A stretch of 64,000 bases of DNA from Luteolibacter luteus (GCF_012913485.1 NZ_CP051774.1:3472001-3536000); one strand, 5' to 3'. Positions 9,920 through 19,732 are shown, counted from the first letter of the stretch. A program made the numbers and translations. The notes: generated from the letters alone by a model not told the origin.

Positions 9920-10557
9920 ATGGATTTCTTTCTCCCAATCTAACAGGTATGTTGGTTCGCCTTTTAGGGATTGGTTCGTTTCTCGCCGCCGCGGGATTGG
10001 CTCACGGGGCTGTGGTCTATTCCGGGATCCGGAATGAGGTGATCCCTGCGAATGACACCGGGATCTTCGTCAATCCACTTAGTGGAATTGTCACCACGGT
10101 CGTGCCCGCGGATCCCGATACGGGAGCTTGGGTGAATCTCTTCTTTGGTGGGACGGCCATCGGTACCACGATCTCAATCGAGCCCGCAATCCTGTCGCTT
10201 GCCACGGGTAATGGCGATGGGCTTGTGCGACGGCTTTACGAGGCGGATCTGATCGGGACAGGGCTCAGCTATGCTTCCGGAATGAATGGCAGCGAGAACC
10301 ACACTGGTTCCGCTGTCGGGCAATTTCAGGCAAATATTCCCGGCTATCTCGGCTTCCGCATCACCATGGAAAGCGGCGATATCCGCTATGGCTGGTTGCG
10401 TATCACGGTGAACGACTTGGGGGCGGGCACGCTCCATGACTGGGCTTTCGAAGACGTGAACGGGACGCCGATCGTCGTGCCCGAGCCCGGGCTTTCCCTG
10501 CTGTTCATTTTGGCTTTTGCTCCACCGATCTTCCGCCGATCTAGGAAATCGAGCTAA
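9916..10557 (+). CDS. PEP-CTERM sorting domain protein
   Basis: A 213-residue protein with an N-terminal signal sequence (about 1-32). The C-terminus is a full PEP-CTERM signal: VVPEPG, a hydrophobic helix (LSLLFILAFAPPIF) and a basic tail (RRSRKSS). In the known exosortase system such proteins are cut near Pro-Glu-Pro and delivered to the envelope or matrix. The body is a small beta-rich domain (about 33-185; YLGFRITMESGDIRYGWLRI) common in Verrucomicrobia and Planctomycetes, with no known enzyme activity. It starts with an ATGA overlap and is the last gene of this operon. No exosortase gene lies in the window. Confidence 0.85.
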   Translation: MNGFLSPNLTGMLVRLLGIGSFLAAAGLAHGAVVYSGIRNEVIPANDTGIFVNPLSGIVTTVVPADPDTGAWVNLFFGGTAIGTTISIEPAILSLATGNGDGLVRRLYEADLIGTGLSYASGMNGSENHTGSAVGQFQANIPGYLGFRITMESGDIRYGWLRITVNDLGAGTLHDWAFEDVNGTPIVVPEPGLSLLFILAFAPPIFRRSRKSS

Positions 10558-11194
10558 AGACTCAGTCCCGGAGCCCGAGGTATCTTTTCTTGACCAGCCT
10601 CGCTAGGACTTGGTGAACGCCTAGGAGTCTTTTCTTTGTTCCTCTCATCACGAGGAGCTGCAGCGCAACGCCGCCTTCGGAATCGTCTTCGACCTCGACG
10701 AGGCCAGTTTCACGACGCACCTCAAGTAGCCCTTTGTCGCTACAGGCGAACCGGACAAAAGCATTCAGCCATCCCTTCATACCGCGGGATCACGTCTTTG
10801 TCCGGGGAGTCTCTTGGTCTCTCTTCCCTTTGCGATACCGAGCCGAAGGCCTAGTTTCGGTAGATGAGCCGGGCGGGGAAAGCTACGGAGCTTTTTGCGC
10901 GGGCATAGCTGCGAATACTTTTCTAACAGACGCCCTTCGGCCTCGGAAAAAGTGCGGGTGATGGATCAATTCTATCAGCAATTTTCCCGAAGTCGCCGAA
11001 GAAACGATCTTGATAGTGGGCGTGTCTCGCGGGGAGAAGGCGCATCGGCAGTTTAGCCTGCCGGAGGGTGCTATCTGCCGCTGATCTTGTTTCGACGAGC
11101 GAAAGAATCTGAAGTCATACACCTCCTCCATCTGCTTCTTCGGCCTCAAACCAATGGCTATTCCTTCCAAGGGATGGATTGATTCCGTACTCGG

Positions 11195-11254
11195 GAAAAA
11201 GCGGTAAAAAGACCATTCAGGCGGGTCCGCGAACCAAGGGCGAACCGGGTTGTG
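11195..11254 (-). pseudogene. Remnant of a REP-associated tyrosine transposase (RAYT, IS200-like)
   Basis: The minus strand reads HNPVRPWFADPPEWSFYRFF, which matches the conserved C-terminal block of RAYT/Y1 transposases (YNPVRxGLV..P.DWPWSSFxRF). The upstream part with the HUH and tyrosine motifs is absent, and the frame continues without recognisable similarity, so this is a fragment. A GTCCCC hairpin follows directly on its 5' side. RAYTs are single-copy transposases associated with short palindromic repeats, which fits the pairing. Confidence 0.45.
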
Positions 11255-11263
11255 CCGACCATA

Positions 11264-11287
11264 AATTGTCCCCGCTTTGGGGACTAT
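11264..11287. repeat. GTCCCC/GGGGAC short palindrome, copy 1
   Basis: The plus strand reads TTGTCCCCGCTTTGGGGACTATGG, an inverted pair GTCCCC-GGGGAC with a short spacer. Its complement (CATAGTCCCC..AGCGGGGACA) is nearly the same as a second copy near 19819-19843. It lies beside the transposase fragment, so it may be a REP-like element mobilised by such an enzyme. Confidence 0.45.
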
Positions 11288-11349
11288 GGCGATTCGAAAC
11301 ATTCGCTAAGAGTCCCACTCGATCTGTCCGACATATTTCGATCGAACCC

Positions 11350-13608
11350 ATGAAAATCCCCGTGAACCCGACCCTCTCTGCCCGCCGCGGCGCCCTAACC
11401 CTCGCCGCCTCGATCTCCGTCCTTCTTTCCGGTCACTCCGCTTTGGCCGCCACGTTTATCTGGGATCCTCTCCAGAACACCCTCGGTAGCGATGGTGAGG
11501 GTCCTTGGGACAATACCACGGCAAATTGGGCCGTGGACGGGGTCGATGTTGTGTTTCCCACCTCTGCTCAGACTTCGCTTACCGTGGCGCTCGTCACCGG
11601 AGTGAACACCCTCACCGTGGCGAGCGTCGAGGGCCTGGCGGTTGGGCAAGTGCTTTCTTCCGACCGCTTCCCTGTCGGGACCACGATCACCGGTATCACG
11701 GACAATGTCGTCACCTTGGACGCCGTTTCCACCAACACGCTCGCGATCGGGAGCGTGATTCATTTCTCCTTCAATAACGACGCGCTGATCGGCAGCTTTG
11801 CCGAAACCGCCGGGACCATCACCGTTGCGGGCAACCAGTCGGTGGACAGCCTCGATCTCAATGATGCAGGCAATGGCACCTATACCTTGACCGGCGGAGG
11901 CATCACGATCGCCAGTCGGAATGGCAGCACGGGTGCCTTGAGGGTCAATTCGGATGTCGCCATCAGCAGCCCGCTTTCCTGGAAGAACCTCGTGTTCCAG
12001 TCCGAGGTCAGGACCCTGACGCTCAGCGGCGGCAGCATCCCCGGCGCTGTAAACGGCTCCTTCAACGGCTCTGTGTCGGGTTCCTCGGGCTCCGCCGCCC
12101 AAACCGCGACCCTTTCAGTGACCGATGGTCTCTACACCACGGCGGGCTCGGGAAATACGATCAACATCGGTGACCAATCCTTGGAGAGCGGAGGGTTCAA
12201 GTTCTCCGGTGGAACTTTGGCGACCGGTGGTAGCTTTCAGGTCGCCAATGACCGCACCGCGTATGCTGAAGTGACTGGCACCGCGATTCTCAATAGCTCC
12301 GGACAGATCACTGTCGGCCGCAACAACAATAGCAATATCGGCAAGCTTGTTATCAATGGCGGAACGGTCAATTCGACGGCGACCAGCGCGCCGGATGTTC
12401 AAGTGCAAATCGGACGCGCAAACGGTGTCGGCGTCTTGGATGTCCGAAGTGGGGTCTTCAACGTGATCGGCAATGGTGTGGCCGGAAACTCCGGTGGCAT
12501 CATGGTCATCAACTCCAACGGAACCAACGCCGGCGCGAGCGGCACGGTGAATCTCACTGGCGGAACCACGACGGTCAAAGAGCTGCGATTCAACGGAAGC
12601 AACAGAAGCTCCGGTGCGGTAGGGGTTGAAAATTCAACGAATGGAACCGCCACGCTCAACATGACCGGAGGTTCCCTCTATGTCGGTGGCACTGTCCAAT
12701 TGGACGGCAGCGGAGCGGTTACCACAGGCGGCATTGTCAATCGTGGCACCGGCACTTCCGCTTATGCCATCAACCTTTCCGGAGGCACCGTGGGAGCTGA
12801 TGCCAACTGGAGCTCCAGCCTGAACATGACGCTGGGCACGACCAATGGAAACGTCACCTTCAAGTCGGGCAATGCAGCGGACCTGCCCTTCGATATCACC
12901 CTTAGCGGAAGCCTTTCCGGCACGGGTGGGATCACGAAGACCGGTGCGGGCATCCTGACCCTCTCCGGCACGAATTCCCAGGAAGGCGACATCGTGGTGA
13001 GCGCCGGAACGCTGGTCCTCGGAACCAGCAATTCGAACAACCAATCCGCCAAGGTCACGATCGCTGAAACCGGAGCGACCCTTCAACTCGACTTCTCGGG
13101 CACGGACACGGTGGCCGACCTTGTCATCGGTAGCAATCCGCCTCTGGCCGACGGAGTTTACGGAGCCGTCGGATCGCCATCGCCGATCATCGGCCTCAGC
13201 CAGATCACGGGCATCGGTACTCTTACGGTTGGTGCCGCGCCTCCTTCGGGTGGTTACTCCTCATGGGCCACTGCCAATGGGATCCCGGGCGAACCGGCCT
13301 CCGGTGACTTTGACAGCGATGGGCTGACCAATCTCGTCGAGTATGCCTTGGGCACTAGCCCGACGGCTTCCAGCCAGCCTCCAGGCACCTTCTCGGCTGG
13401 CGTGGTTACCTTTGTGAAGGGGGCTGACGCCCTTGCGAACAACGACGTGACCTTTGAGATCCAAGAGTCCAGCGACCTCGGAGTCTCCGATCCTTGGAGC
13501 ACCGTTGTAACCGAAGGTCCCACGGACGACACGCCCGACATTTCCTACACGCTGCCGATTGGCCAGCAGAAGGTGTTCACCCGTCTCAAGATTACCCAGG
13601 TGCCCTAA
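11350..13608 (+). CDS. Autotransporter-associated beta-strand repeat protein (paralogue A)
   Basis: A 752-residue secreted protein. The ATG at 11350 is chosen because it opens a good signal peptide (MKIPVNPTLSARRG, then a hydrophobic stretch ending HSALAA). The body is a long Gly/Ser/Thr/Asn-rich beta-helix-like repeat region. Around 520-560 is a PATR motif (GGITKTGAGILTLSGTNSQ, SAGTLVLG), the autotransporter-associated beta-strand repeat. The C-terminus has FDSDGLTNLVEYALGTSP followed by a small beta domain and no PEP-CTERM signal. It is a close paralogue of the next gene over most of the passenger, with a different C-terminus. Probably a surface or matrix protein. A strong hairpin follows the stop. 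Confidence 0.85.
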   Translation: MKIPVNPTLSARRGALTLAASISVLLSGHSALAATFIWDPLQNTLGSDGEGPWDNTTANWAVDGVDVVFPTSAQTSLTVALVTGVNTLTVASVEGLAVGQVLSSDRFPVGTTITGITDNVVTLDAVSTNTLAIGSVIHFSFNNDALIGSFAETAGTITVAGNQSVDSLDLNDAGNGTYTLTGGGITIASRNGSTGALRVNSDVAISSPLSWKNLVFQSEVRTLTLSGGSIPGAVNGSFNGSVSGSSGSAAQTATLSVTDGLYTTAGSGNTINIGDQSLESGGFKFSGGTLATGGSFQVANDRTAYAEVTGTAILNSSGQITVGRNNNSNIGKLVINGGTVNSTATSAPDVQVQIGRANGVGVLDVRSGVFNVIGNGVAGNSGGIMVINSNGTNAGASGTVNLTGGTTTVKELRFNGSNRSSGAVGVENSTNGTATLNMTGGSLYVGGTVQLDGSGAVTTGGIVNRGTGTSAYAINLSGGTVGADANWSSSLNMTLGTTNGNVTFKSGNAADLPFDITLSGSLSGTGGITKTGAGILTLSGTNSQEGDIVVSAGTLVLGTSNSNNQSAKVTIAETGATLQLDFSGTDTVADLVIGSNPPLADGVYGAVGSPSPIIGLSQITGIGTLTVGAAPPSGGYSSWATANGIPGEPASGDFDSDGLTNLVEYALGTSPTASSQPPGTFSAGVVTFVKGADALANNDVTFEIQESSDLGVSDPWSTVVTEGPTDDTPDISYTLPIGQQKVFTRLKITQVP

Positions 13609-13617
13609 TCCGGGGCT

Positions 13618-13649
13618 CTTTTCCGGCCGCCTTCGGGCGGCCGGAAAAG
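13618..13649. terminator. Strong hairpin between the two paralogous repeat-protein genes
   Basis: A perfect 14-bp stem (13618-13631 with 13636-13649; arm CTTTTCCGGCCGCC) and a TTCG loop, 10 bases after the stop of paralogue A. The right arm ends AAAAG with no T-run after it. The outer A/T pairs could serve termination in either direction. Confidence 0.7.
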
Positions 13650-13816
13650 TCATCCGGATGTGCCGGTTATACCGGCCGGGATGACTCCGCCTCACGGACA
13701 TGCGGTGTGCGTGTTTCGTGAGATTCATTGGATTTCCAGGAACGAGGATGGGGAAGCCCGGTCCATCCTCAATCGACCCATAAAGCATCAAAAACCCAAC
13801 CCCCAATTCCTTGCTT

Positions 13817-16090
13817 ATGAAAACCCCTCCCTCTCTAACATCAAGTAGCCGACGTGCCGTATCCACCTTTGCTGGAGCGATTGCCGCATGCCTTGCCGCC
13901 CACTCCATCCAGGCAGCGACCTTCACCTGGGATCCCGCACTGAATGCTGTCGGCAGCGACGGCAGCGGCAACTGGGATGATGTCACTGCAAACTGGGCGT
14001 CGGCTGGCGTCGACACGCTCTTCCAGCCCTCCGCGCAGACGACTACCACGGCACATACGACCGGTACGAATACGATCACCGTTGCGAGCACCGCCGGTCT
14101 GGCCGTCGGTCAAATGCTCTCCACCGGATCCTTTGCTGCAGGAACGACCATTACCGACATCACCGGCAACGTCGTCACACTCAGCAGCAATTCCACCGCC
14201 GGCATCGCGAACGGGAGCGCGATCCATTTCTCCTTCAACAACGACGCCGTCATTGGCAGTGGCTCTGGAGCGGCGGGAACCATTGTTGTTTCCGGAAATC
14301 AGGCTGTGGATAGTTTGGTCCTCAATGCCGCTGGTTCAGGTGCTTACACCCTGACGGGCGGAAGCATTACCGTCTCGAGCCGCAACGGCAGCTCGGGCGC
14401 CATCAAGGTCAATGCGGATGCCGCGATCAGCAGCGCCCTCTCGTGGAAGAACCTTCAATTCCAGACCGCTGGCAAGACCCTGACCCTTAGCGGCGGCAGT
14501 GTCGCCTCTTCCGTCAACGGTTCGTTCAACGGTTCAGTTTCGGGAAGCAACGCCGCGATCGCTGCTGCCAGTACTCTGAAGGTGACGGGTGGCATTTATA
14601 CCACGGCAGGCTCGGGAAACACCTTCAATATTGGTGATGCAGCTGCTGAAACAGGCGGCTTCCAATTCTCTGCCGGCACGATCAACAGCGGAGGTAGCTT
14701 CCAGGTTGCAAATGATCGCTCGGCCTATGTGGAAGTGACCGGCACTGCTATTCTTAACAGTTCCGGCCAGATCACCGTGGGCCGCAATAGCAATACCAAC
14801 ATCGGCAAGATGGTGGTGGATGGCGGCACGGTCAACTCGACGGCAACCAGCGCCTCCGATGCCCAAGTGCAAATCGGCCGGGGCAACGGCGTTGGCACAT
14901 TGAACATCAAGAGCGGTGTCTTTAACGTGATCGGCAATGGCGTGTCCGGCAACTCGGGCGGCATCATGGTCATCAACTCCAACGGCACCACCGCGGCAGC
15001 GAGTGGAACGGTCAATCTCAGCGGAGGAGTCACCACGGTCAAAGAACTGCGTTTCAACGGCAGCAACAAGAGCTCTGGTGCTGGCGCTGATGCGAACTCT
15101 ATCGCGGGAAGTAGCACCCTCAATATGACCGGCGGTTCTCTCTACATCGGCGGGACGGTCCAATCGGACGGCACGGGCGCGACCACTGCGGGTGGCATCG
15201 TGAACCGGGGCACCGGCACCTCCTCGTATGCCATTAATCTGTCCGGCGGCACGGTGGGAGCCAATGCCAATTGGGGTTCCAGCCTGAACATGACGCTTGG
15301 CACAACGAACGGGAATGTGACCTTCAAGGCTGCTGACGCTGCCAACGCTGCCCGTAACATCAGCTTGAGCGGAGTGCTTTCCGGATCGGGCGGCCTGAAC
15401 AAGTCGGGTGCGGGCACCCTGACCCTCGACGGTGCCAACACCTATTCCGGTGCCACTGCCATCAATGAAGGTACTCTGGCACTGGGGATCGCCGGTTCCA
15501 TCGACAGCACCAGCGGTGTAACCGTTGGAACCACTGGAACCTTGGATCTCTCCTCGAAAGGACCGGGCGGCTATGCCGTGAATAATCTCACGACTTCCGG
15601 AGCTGTGATCGGAAACCTGTCGGTTACCACCCAACTCTCGATCGGTAACTCACCCGGAACCGCAACCTTCGGCGATCTATCGCTTGGTGCTCTGTCCACT
15701 TACACTTACGAACTCACCGGTGGCAGCTCGCCGGGTGTTGGCAGTGCCGACCTCGGGATCGTCGACGGGGACATGACGATCATTAGCGGAGCCGTGTTGG
15801 ACTTGGTTCAACTTGGCACCTACACCCAAGGCAACAAGTTCACCTTGCTTGCCTACACCGGCTCGCTTACCGGCATCTTCAAGGATGTCAATGCTGTCGA
15901 CCTTGCCGACGGAGCAACGTTCACAGATGGCCAGGGTATCTGGGAAATCGACTACGACGATACGACCGCCGGTCTCAATGGCGGCACCACGCCTGATGCG
16001 AGGTACGTGACAATCACCGCGGTCCCGGAGCCCGGGACAGCATGGGTTGGTTGCCTGGGCCTCCTGTGGATGTTGCGCCGCCGCCGCTAA
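13817..16090 (+). CDS. Autotransporter-associated beta-strand repeat protein with PEP-CTERM signal (paralogue B)
   Basis: A 757-residue secreted protein. ATG 13817 is preferred over the in-frame TTG six bases upstream. The signal peptide ends HSIQAA. Residues about 30-510 closely match paralogue A, including the motifs VQIGRxNGVG, GGIMVINSNGT and TTVKELRFNGSN. A PATR repeat lies near 517-558 (GGLNKSGAGTLTLDGANTYSG). A C-terminal beta domain then leads into VPEPGTAWVGCLGLLWMLRRRR, a PEP-CTERM sorting signal. It likely forms an extended beta-helix attached to the envelope or matrix. Tandem position and similarity point to duplication followed by exchange of the C-terminus. A 13-bp stem hairpin lies 24 bases after the stop. 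Confidence 0.87.
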   Translation: MKTPPSLTSSSRRAVSTFAGAIAACLAAHSIQAATFTWDPALNAVGSDGSGNWDDVTANWASAGVDTLFQPSAQTTTTAHTTGTNTITVASTAGLAVGQMLSTGSFAAGTTITDITGNVVTLSSNSTAGIANGSAIHFSFNNDAVIGSGSGAAGTIVVSGNQAVDSLVLNAAGSGAYTLTGGSITVSSRNGSSGAIKVNADAAISSALSWKNLQFQTAGKTLTLSGGSVASSVNGSFNGSVSGSNAAIAAASTLKVTGGIYTTAGSGNTFNIGDAAAETGGFQFSAGTINSGGSFQVANDRSAYVEVTGTAILNSSGQITVGRNSNTNIGKMVVDGGTVNSTATSASDAQVQIGRGNGVGTLNIKSGVFNVIGNGVSGNSGGIMVINSNGTTAAASGTVNLSGGVTTVKELRFNGSNKSSGAGADANSIAGSSTLNMTGGSLYIGGTVQSDGTGATTAGGIVNRGTGTSSYAINLSGGTVGANANWGSSLNMTLGTTNGNVTFKAADAANAARNISLSGVLSGSGGLNKSGAGTLTLDGANTYSGATAINEGTLALGIAGSIDSTSGVTVGTTGTLDLSSKGPGGYAVNNLTTSGAVIGNLSVTTQLSIGNSPGTATFGDLSLGALSTYTYELTGGSSPGVGSADLGIVDGDMTIISGAVLDLVQLGTYTQGNKFTLLAYTGSLTGIFKDVNAVDLADGATFTDGQGIWEIDYDDTTAGLNGGTTPDARYVTITAVPEPGTAWVGCLGLLWMLRRRR

Positions 16091-16114
16091 ATCCTCCGTT
16101 TCCGCCTGTTGGGT

Positions 16115-16150
16115 GCGGCTTTCACTCTCTTGGGGGGGAGTGAAAGCCGC
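16115..16150 (+). terminator. Hairpin after paralogue B
   Basis: A perfect 13-bp stem (GCGGCTTTCACTC at 16115-16127 with 16138-16150) around a G-rich 10-base loop, between the paralogue B stop and the next ATG at 16172. No T-run follows, so it may be a Rho-independent-like terminator or an mRNA-stabilising hairpin. Confidence 0.6.
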
Positions 16151-16171
16151 CGTCCTTGAAACCCGCTGTCC

Positions 16172-18496
16172 ATGATCGCTTCCCGGTTTGCCCACTACTT
16201 TCGCCGCGGTTGCACGATCGCTCTTTTCTCGATTCCGAGCCTTTGCGCGGAGGAAAAGGATGATCCGGTCGTGCCCGTCGATCTCATTCCTCCCGCCCCG
16301 GCGCTCTCGCCGGCGGAGGCGCTGAAAACGTTCAAGGTTGCCAGCGGTTTCGTGATCGAACCGGTAGCGACGGAGCCTCTGGTGGAGAAGCCGGTAGCCT
16401 TGGATTTCGATGGTCGCGGGCGGATGTGGGTGTGCGAGATGGTTGGCTACATGCCAGATGAAAAGGGGACCGGTGAAAATATCCCGAAGGGCCGGATCGC
16501 GATCCTCGAGGACAGCAATGGAGATGGGAAGGTAGACAAGCGGACGGTGTTCCTGGACAAGCTACTGCTGCCTCGTGCGATTTCGATCGTGGAGGATGGC
16601 ATCCTTTTCGCTGACCAGGAGAAGCTCTACTATGTCGCCCGAGATGGCGATAAACCGAAAGGTTCGCCCGAAGTGGTCGATGCCGAATACGCCAAGGGAG
16701 GCAACGTCGAACACAAGCCCAATGGCCTCTTTCACGGTCTCGACAACTGGCTCTACAATGCCAAGTCCGACAGGCGCTATCGCCTGATTGATGGCAAGTG
16801 GGTGATGGAGAAGACGCTCTTCCGCGGACAGTGGGGGATTACCGGCGATGATTATGGCCGGCTTTATTTCACCGGGAATTCCACCCCGCTCCATGGTAAC
16901 TACATCGCTCCGCAGATCGCGCAGGGAAATCCAGGAGTGAATATGGATGTGCGCGAGATTCAGGATGTCGGACCAGCCACGGTCTGGCCGGGGCGCGTGA
17001 CTCCGGGAGTGAACCGCGCCTACATGATGAAGGTGAACGGCTTCCCCCAAGACACGCTGAATCCGAAAAATTTCCGCCTCATCAGCGCGACCGGGGTTGC
17101 GGGTACCGTGATCTACCGCGGTACCAATTTTCCCAAGGAATGGTATGGCCGCGCATTCTCCTGTGAGTCCTGTGTGCAATTGGTGAAGGCGGTCGACATC
17201 ACCGAGGACAAGGACAAGGGCAAACTGATGGGAACACATCCGATGGGTGAGGACGAGTTCCTGACTTCGACGGACGAGCGCTTCCGCCCGGTGAATTCCT
17301 ACAGCGCGCCGGATGGCAGCCTGTACATCCTGGACCTGTATCACGGCATCGTCCAACACCGCGATTTCCTCAGCAATTACCTGCGCAAGCAATCGCTGGA
17401 TCGTGGACTGCAATCGCCAGCCACAGGTCAGGGCCGCATCTACCGGATCCGCTACGGGAAAGGCGCGATCAACAAGGTGCCGAATCTCGAAAAGCTCCCT
17501 GTTGCTGAGCTGGTCAAGCAACTGGTCTCTCCGAACGGCTGGAATCGGGATATGGCGCAGCGGCTGTTGGTGGATCGCGCAGATGCGACCGCCGTCCCTC
17601 TGTTAGAAAAGCTGGTAGGCATGGATCAATATCCGCTTGGCCAGATCAAGGCGATCTGGACCTTGGAAGGATTGGACCGGCTGACCGCGGCACCCTTGAT
17701 CGTCGCGCTTCGCTCGAAGGACACCAAGGTCGTGATCTCTGCCTTGTGGGCGAGCACGAAGGTCACCGCTCCTGCCGAGGTGCAGAAGCTGCTTCCGGAG
17801 ATCGCCGGTTTGAAAACGGATGACAATGAGGTACGCATCTACCTGGCTCGTGCATTGGGACGCTTCGGTCCGGGGCCTGCATTCACCGCGCTGGTTGACT
17901 TGCTGAAAGATCACCGCGATAAGCCCTACGTCCGCCAGATGGCGGTTGCCGGCTTGGACGGCCGCGAGTTGGAATTCAAGGAGGCGCTCAAGGGCCGCTT
18001 CGGCGATGGAAATTTGGAGAAGTGGCTCACCGAAGGGGCAAGCACGGTGGTCGCGAAACCCTCAGCGGAGACCATGCTGAAGGGCGACCACTTGGAATCC
18101 TTCAAGCGCGGAAAGGAGCTCTTCCATGGCAAGGCGGTGTGCGCGAGTTGCCACGGTGCGGATGGCGCGGGCATGCCGAGCATGGGGCCGCCGCTTAACA
18201 AATCCGAATGGGTTACGGGCAAGCCGGAGATTCTTGCAGGCATCCTGCTTCACGGCCTGACCGGGCCGGTCACGGTCGCGGGCACGGAGTATACGCCCAC
18301 GGCGGACATGCCGGGCTTCGCTTCCAATACGGAGATCAGCGATGCCGATCTCGCGGATATTGCTACCTATGTGCGTCACGAGTGGGATAACGAGGCAGAC
18401 CTGATCAAGCCCGAGTTCTTCTCCAAGCTCCGGAAGGCCACTGCATCCCATGCCGGGAAGCCCTATACGGTCACCGAATTGCTACGCGCCCGCTAA
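16172..18496 (+). CDS. PVC-type dehydrogenase-like protein with HEAT repeats and C-terminal cytochrome c domain
   Basis: A 774-residue periplasmic protein with a signal peptide (about 1-28, ending CAEEK). Residues about 45-425 form a soluble-glucose-dehydrogenase-like propeller of the PVC N-terminal family (FVIEPVATEPLVEKPVALDFDGRGRMWVCE). HEAT-like repeats follow at about 440-620. A mono-haem cytochrome c domain follows, with CASCH at 657-661, and a downstream Met in DMPGFA as possible axial ligand. Such fusions are expanded in Verrucomicrobia and Planctomycetes and are thought to oxidise sugars or polyols and pass electrons on; the substrate is unknown. The PmoA-like gene follows after about 18 bp. 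Confidence 0.88.
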   Translation: MIASRFAHYFRRGCTIALFSIPSLCAEEKDDPVVPVDLIPPAPALSPAEALKTFKVASGFVIEPVATEPLVEKPVALDFDGRGRMWVCEMVGYMPDEKGTGENIPKGRIAILEDSNGDGKVDKRTVFLDKLLLPRAISIVEDGILFADQEKLYYVARDGDKPKGSPEVVDAEYAKGGNVEHKPNGLFHGLDNWLYNAKSDRRYRLIDGKWVMEKTLFRGQWGITGDDYGRLYFTGNSTPLHGNYIAPQIAQGNPGVNMDVREIQDVGPATVWPGRVTPGVNRAYMMKVNGFPQDTLNPKNFRLISATGVAGTVIYRGTNFPKEWYGRAFSCESCVQLVKAVDITEDKDKGKLMGTHPMGEDEFLTSTDERFRPVNSYSAPDGSLYILDLYHGIVQHRDFLSNYLRKQSLDRGLQSPATGQGRIYRIRYGKGAINKVPNLEKLPVAELVKQLVSPNGWNRDMAQRLLVDRADATAVPLLEKLVGMDQYPLGQIKAIWTLEGLDRLTAAPLIVALRSKDTKVVISALWASTKVTAPAEVQKLLPEIAGLKTDDNEVRIYLARALGRFGPGPAFTALVDLLKDHRDKPYVRQMAVAGLDGRELEFKEALKGRFGDGNLEKWLTEGASTVVAKPSAETMLKGDHLESFKRGKELFHGKAVCASCHGADGAGMPSMGPPLNKSEWVTGKPEILAGILLHGLTGPVTVAGTEYTPTADMPGFASNTEISDADLADIATYVRHEWDNEADLIKPEFFSKLRKATASHAGKPYTVTELLRAR

Positions 18497-18514
18497 CCCG
18501 CTCCATTGGATTTC

Positions 18515-19483
18515 ATGCTCTCTCTCCGCAAAGCCTCCGCCTGTTCGCTGCTGGTATCATTCTCGTGTGCTAGCCTTGCCCTCGCCCAGTCCGGCTACGA
18601 CATCCGCGACGACAAGAAGCAGAAGCAGCTCGATGTCCTCCAATCGGGCAAGCTCGTCGGCCGTTACTTCTACGACTTCGACAACTCGAGCGGGAAGCGG
18701 CGTGAGGATACCTTCAAGACCTTCCTTCAGATCTACAATCCCGCGGGCGACCTTGCGATCACCAAGGCTCTTGGCGGGGAGTTCAATCATCACCGGGGAA
18801 TCTTCATCGGCTGGAACAAGATCACCATCGATGGGGAAGCTTTTGATTGTTGGCACGGTCACGGTGGCGCGCAGCTTCACCAGGACTTCTCGAAGGTGCT
18901 CGCCGACAAGCGCGGTGCCAGCTTCACTTCCCATCTGCTATGGGAGAAGGGCAAGAATGGCCCACCTGCGGTCGAGGAGAAGCGGACGATGACATTTCTT
19001 CCGGCACCGACCCCTGCCTATGCCATGCTGGATTTTTCCAGCACGCTGAAAGCGCTTGATGGGAAGACCGTGTTGTTGGACGGCGATCCCGAGCACGCGG
19101 GCATCCAGCTCCGGGCGGCGGACCAGCTCGACCGCACCAAGACGCGCTACCTTTATCCGCAGAAGAATGCCGATGCTCACCGCGACCAGGATTACCCTTG
19201 GCTCGCTTGCTCCTACGTGTTGGGGGAAAAGACCTATAGCGTGGTCTATCTGAATCACCCCGGGAACCCGAAGATCGCGAAATATTCGGCCTATCGGGAC
19301 TACGCCCGCTTCGGTGCGTTCTTCAAGACCACACTGGAGAAAGACCAGGAATCCACGCTGAAGATCCGGTTTATCTTCTTGGAATCCGCGCTGCCACCGG
19401 CCGATTGGATCCAGAAGCAGTATAACTCCTATACGGGCCTGAAGGATAAGGCTCCGGAGACGACGGAGAAGGGGCCCAGTTAA
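18515..19483 (+). CDS. DUF6807 / PmoA-like secreted protein
   Basis: A 322-residue protein. ATG 18515 is preferred over an in-frame TTG at 18506 because it opens directly into a signal peptide (MLSLRKASACSLLVSF..ALAQ). The rest matches the DUF6807 family, often annotated PmoA: GGEFNHHRGIFIGWN, DCWHGHGG, VLLDGDPEHAGIQLRA and the late NHPGNPK block. Despite the name, these PVC proteins are not methane monooxygenase subunits. They commonly accompany sugar-oxidoreductase-like genes, as here, and are thought to act in carbohydrate catabolism. The conserved histidines suggest a metal or sugar site. Exact activity unknown. Confidence 0.85.
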   Translation: MLSLRKASACSLLVSFSCASLALAQSGYDIRDDKKQKQLDVLQSGKLVGRYFYDFDNSSGKRREDTFKTFLQIYNPAGDLAITKALGGEFNHHRGIFIGWNKITIDGEAFDCWHGHGGAQLHQDFSKVLADKRGASFTSHLLWEKGKNGPPAVEEKRTMTFLPAPTPAYAMLDFSSTLKALDGKTVLLDGDPEHAGIQLRAADQLDRTKTRYLYPQKNADAHRDQDYPWLACSYVLGEKTYSVVYLNHPGNPKIAKYSAYRDYARFGAFFKTTLEKDQESTLKIRFIFLESALPPADWIQKQYNSYTGLKDKAPETTEKGPS

Positions 19484-19704
19484 GGGTGGCTTGGTCACTC
19501 TTTCCGGATTCGCATTGATTCCGCACGGACCGGCTGGACGGTGGATCGCCGCGTTTCCGGCAGGCGATCGAATGTGTCCGGGCTCTCAGCGTCTAGGATG
19601 ACCGCAAGGAAGGCGCCTGTTACCACGGCCGTGCAGCAGGGACGTGGGAGTTCTAGGCGTGCTCCTTTGCACGATTCTGCTTCCTCGCCTAGCGGCGGAA
19701 GTGC

Positions 19705-19732
19705 GGGCCGTCGGTTCGTCAACCGACGGCCC
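19705..19732. terminator. Perfect hairpin between convergent genes
   Basis: A 12-bp perfect stem (GGGCCGTCGGTT at 19705-19716 with 19721-19732) and a CGTC loop. Its position between convergent genes suits a bidirectional terminator, although no T-run follows. Confidence 0.55.

Larger units (their letters stand above)
10558..11349. other. Gene-poor spacer with transposon debris
   Basis: About 790 bases without a convincing gene. A minus-strand frame of 72 codons (10780 to 10562) is open and converges on the PEP-CTERM gene, but it has no clear ribosome site and no recognised family. The right part (about 11190-11290) holds a decayed transposase fragment and a GTCCCC hairpin, listed separately. 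Composition is more AT-rich and less codon-like than in the flanking genes, consistent with decayed DNA. Confidence 0.6.

Noticed and set aside
10562-10780. Possible 72-residue minus-strand gene
   Set aside because: Open and plausible in composition, but with no ribosome site and no recognised family; kept only as a remark in the spacer entry.
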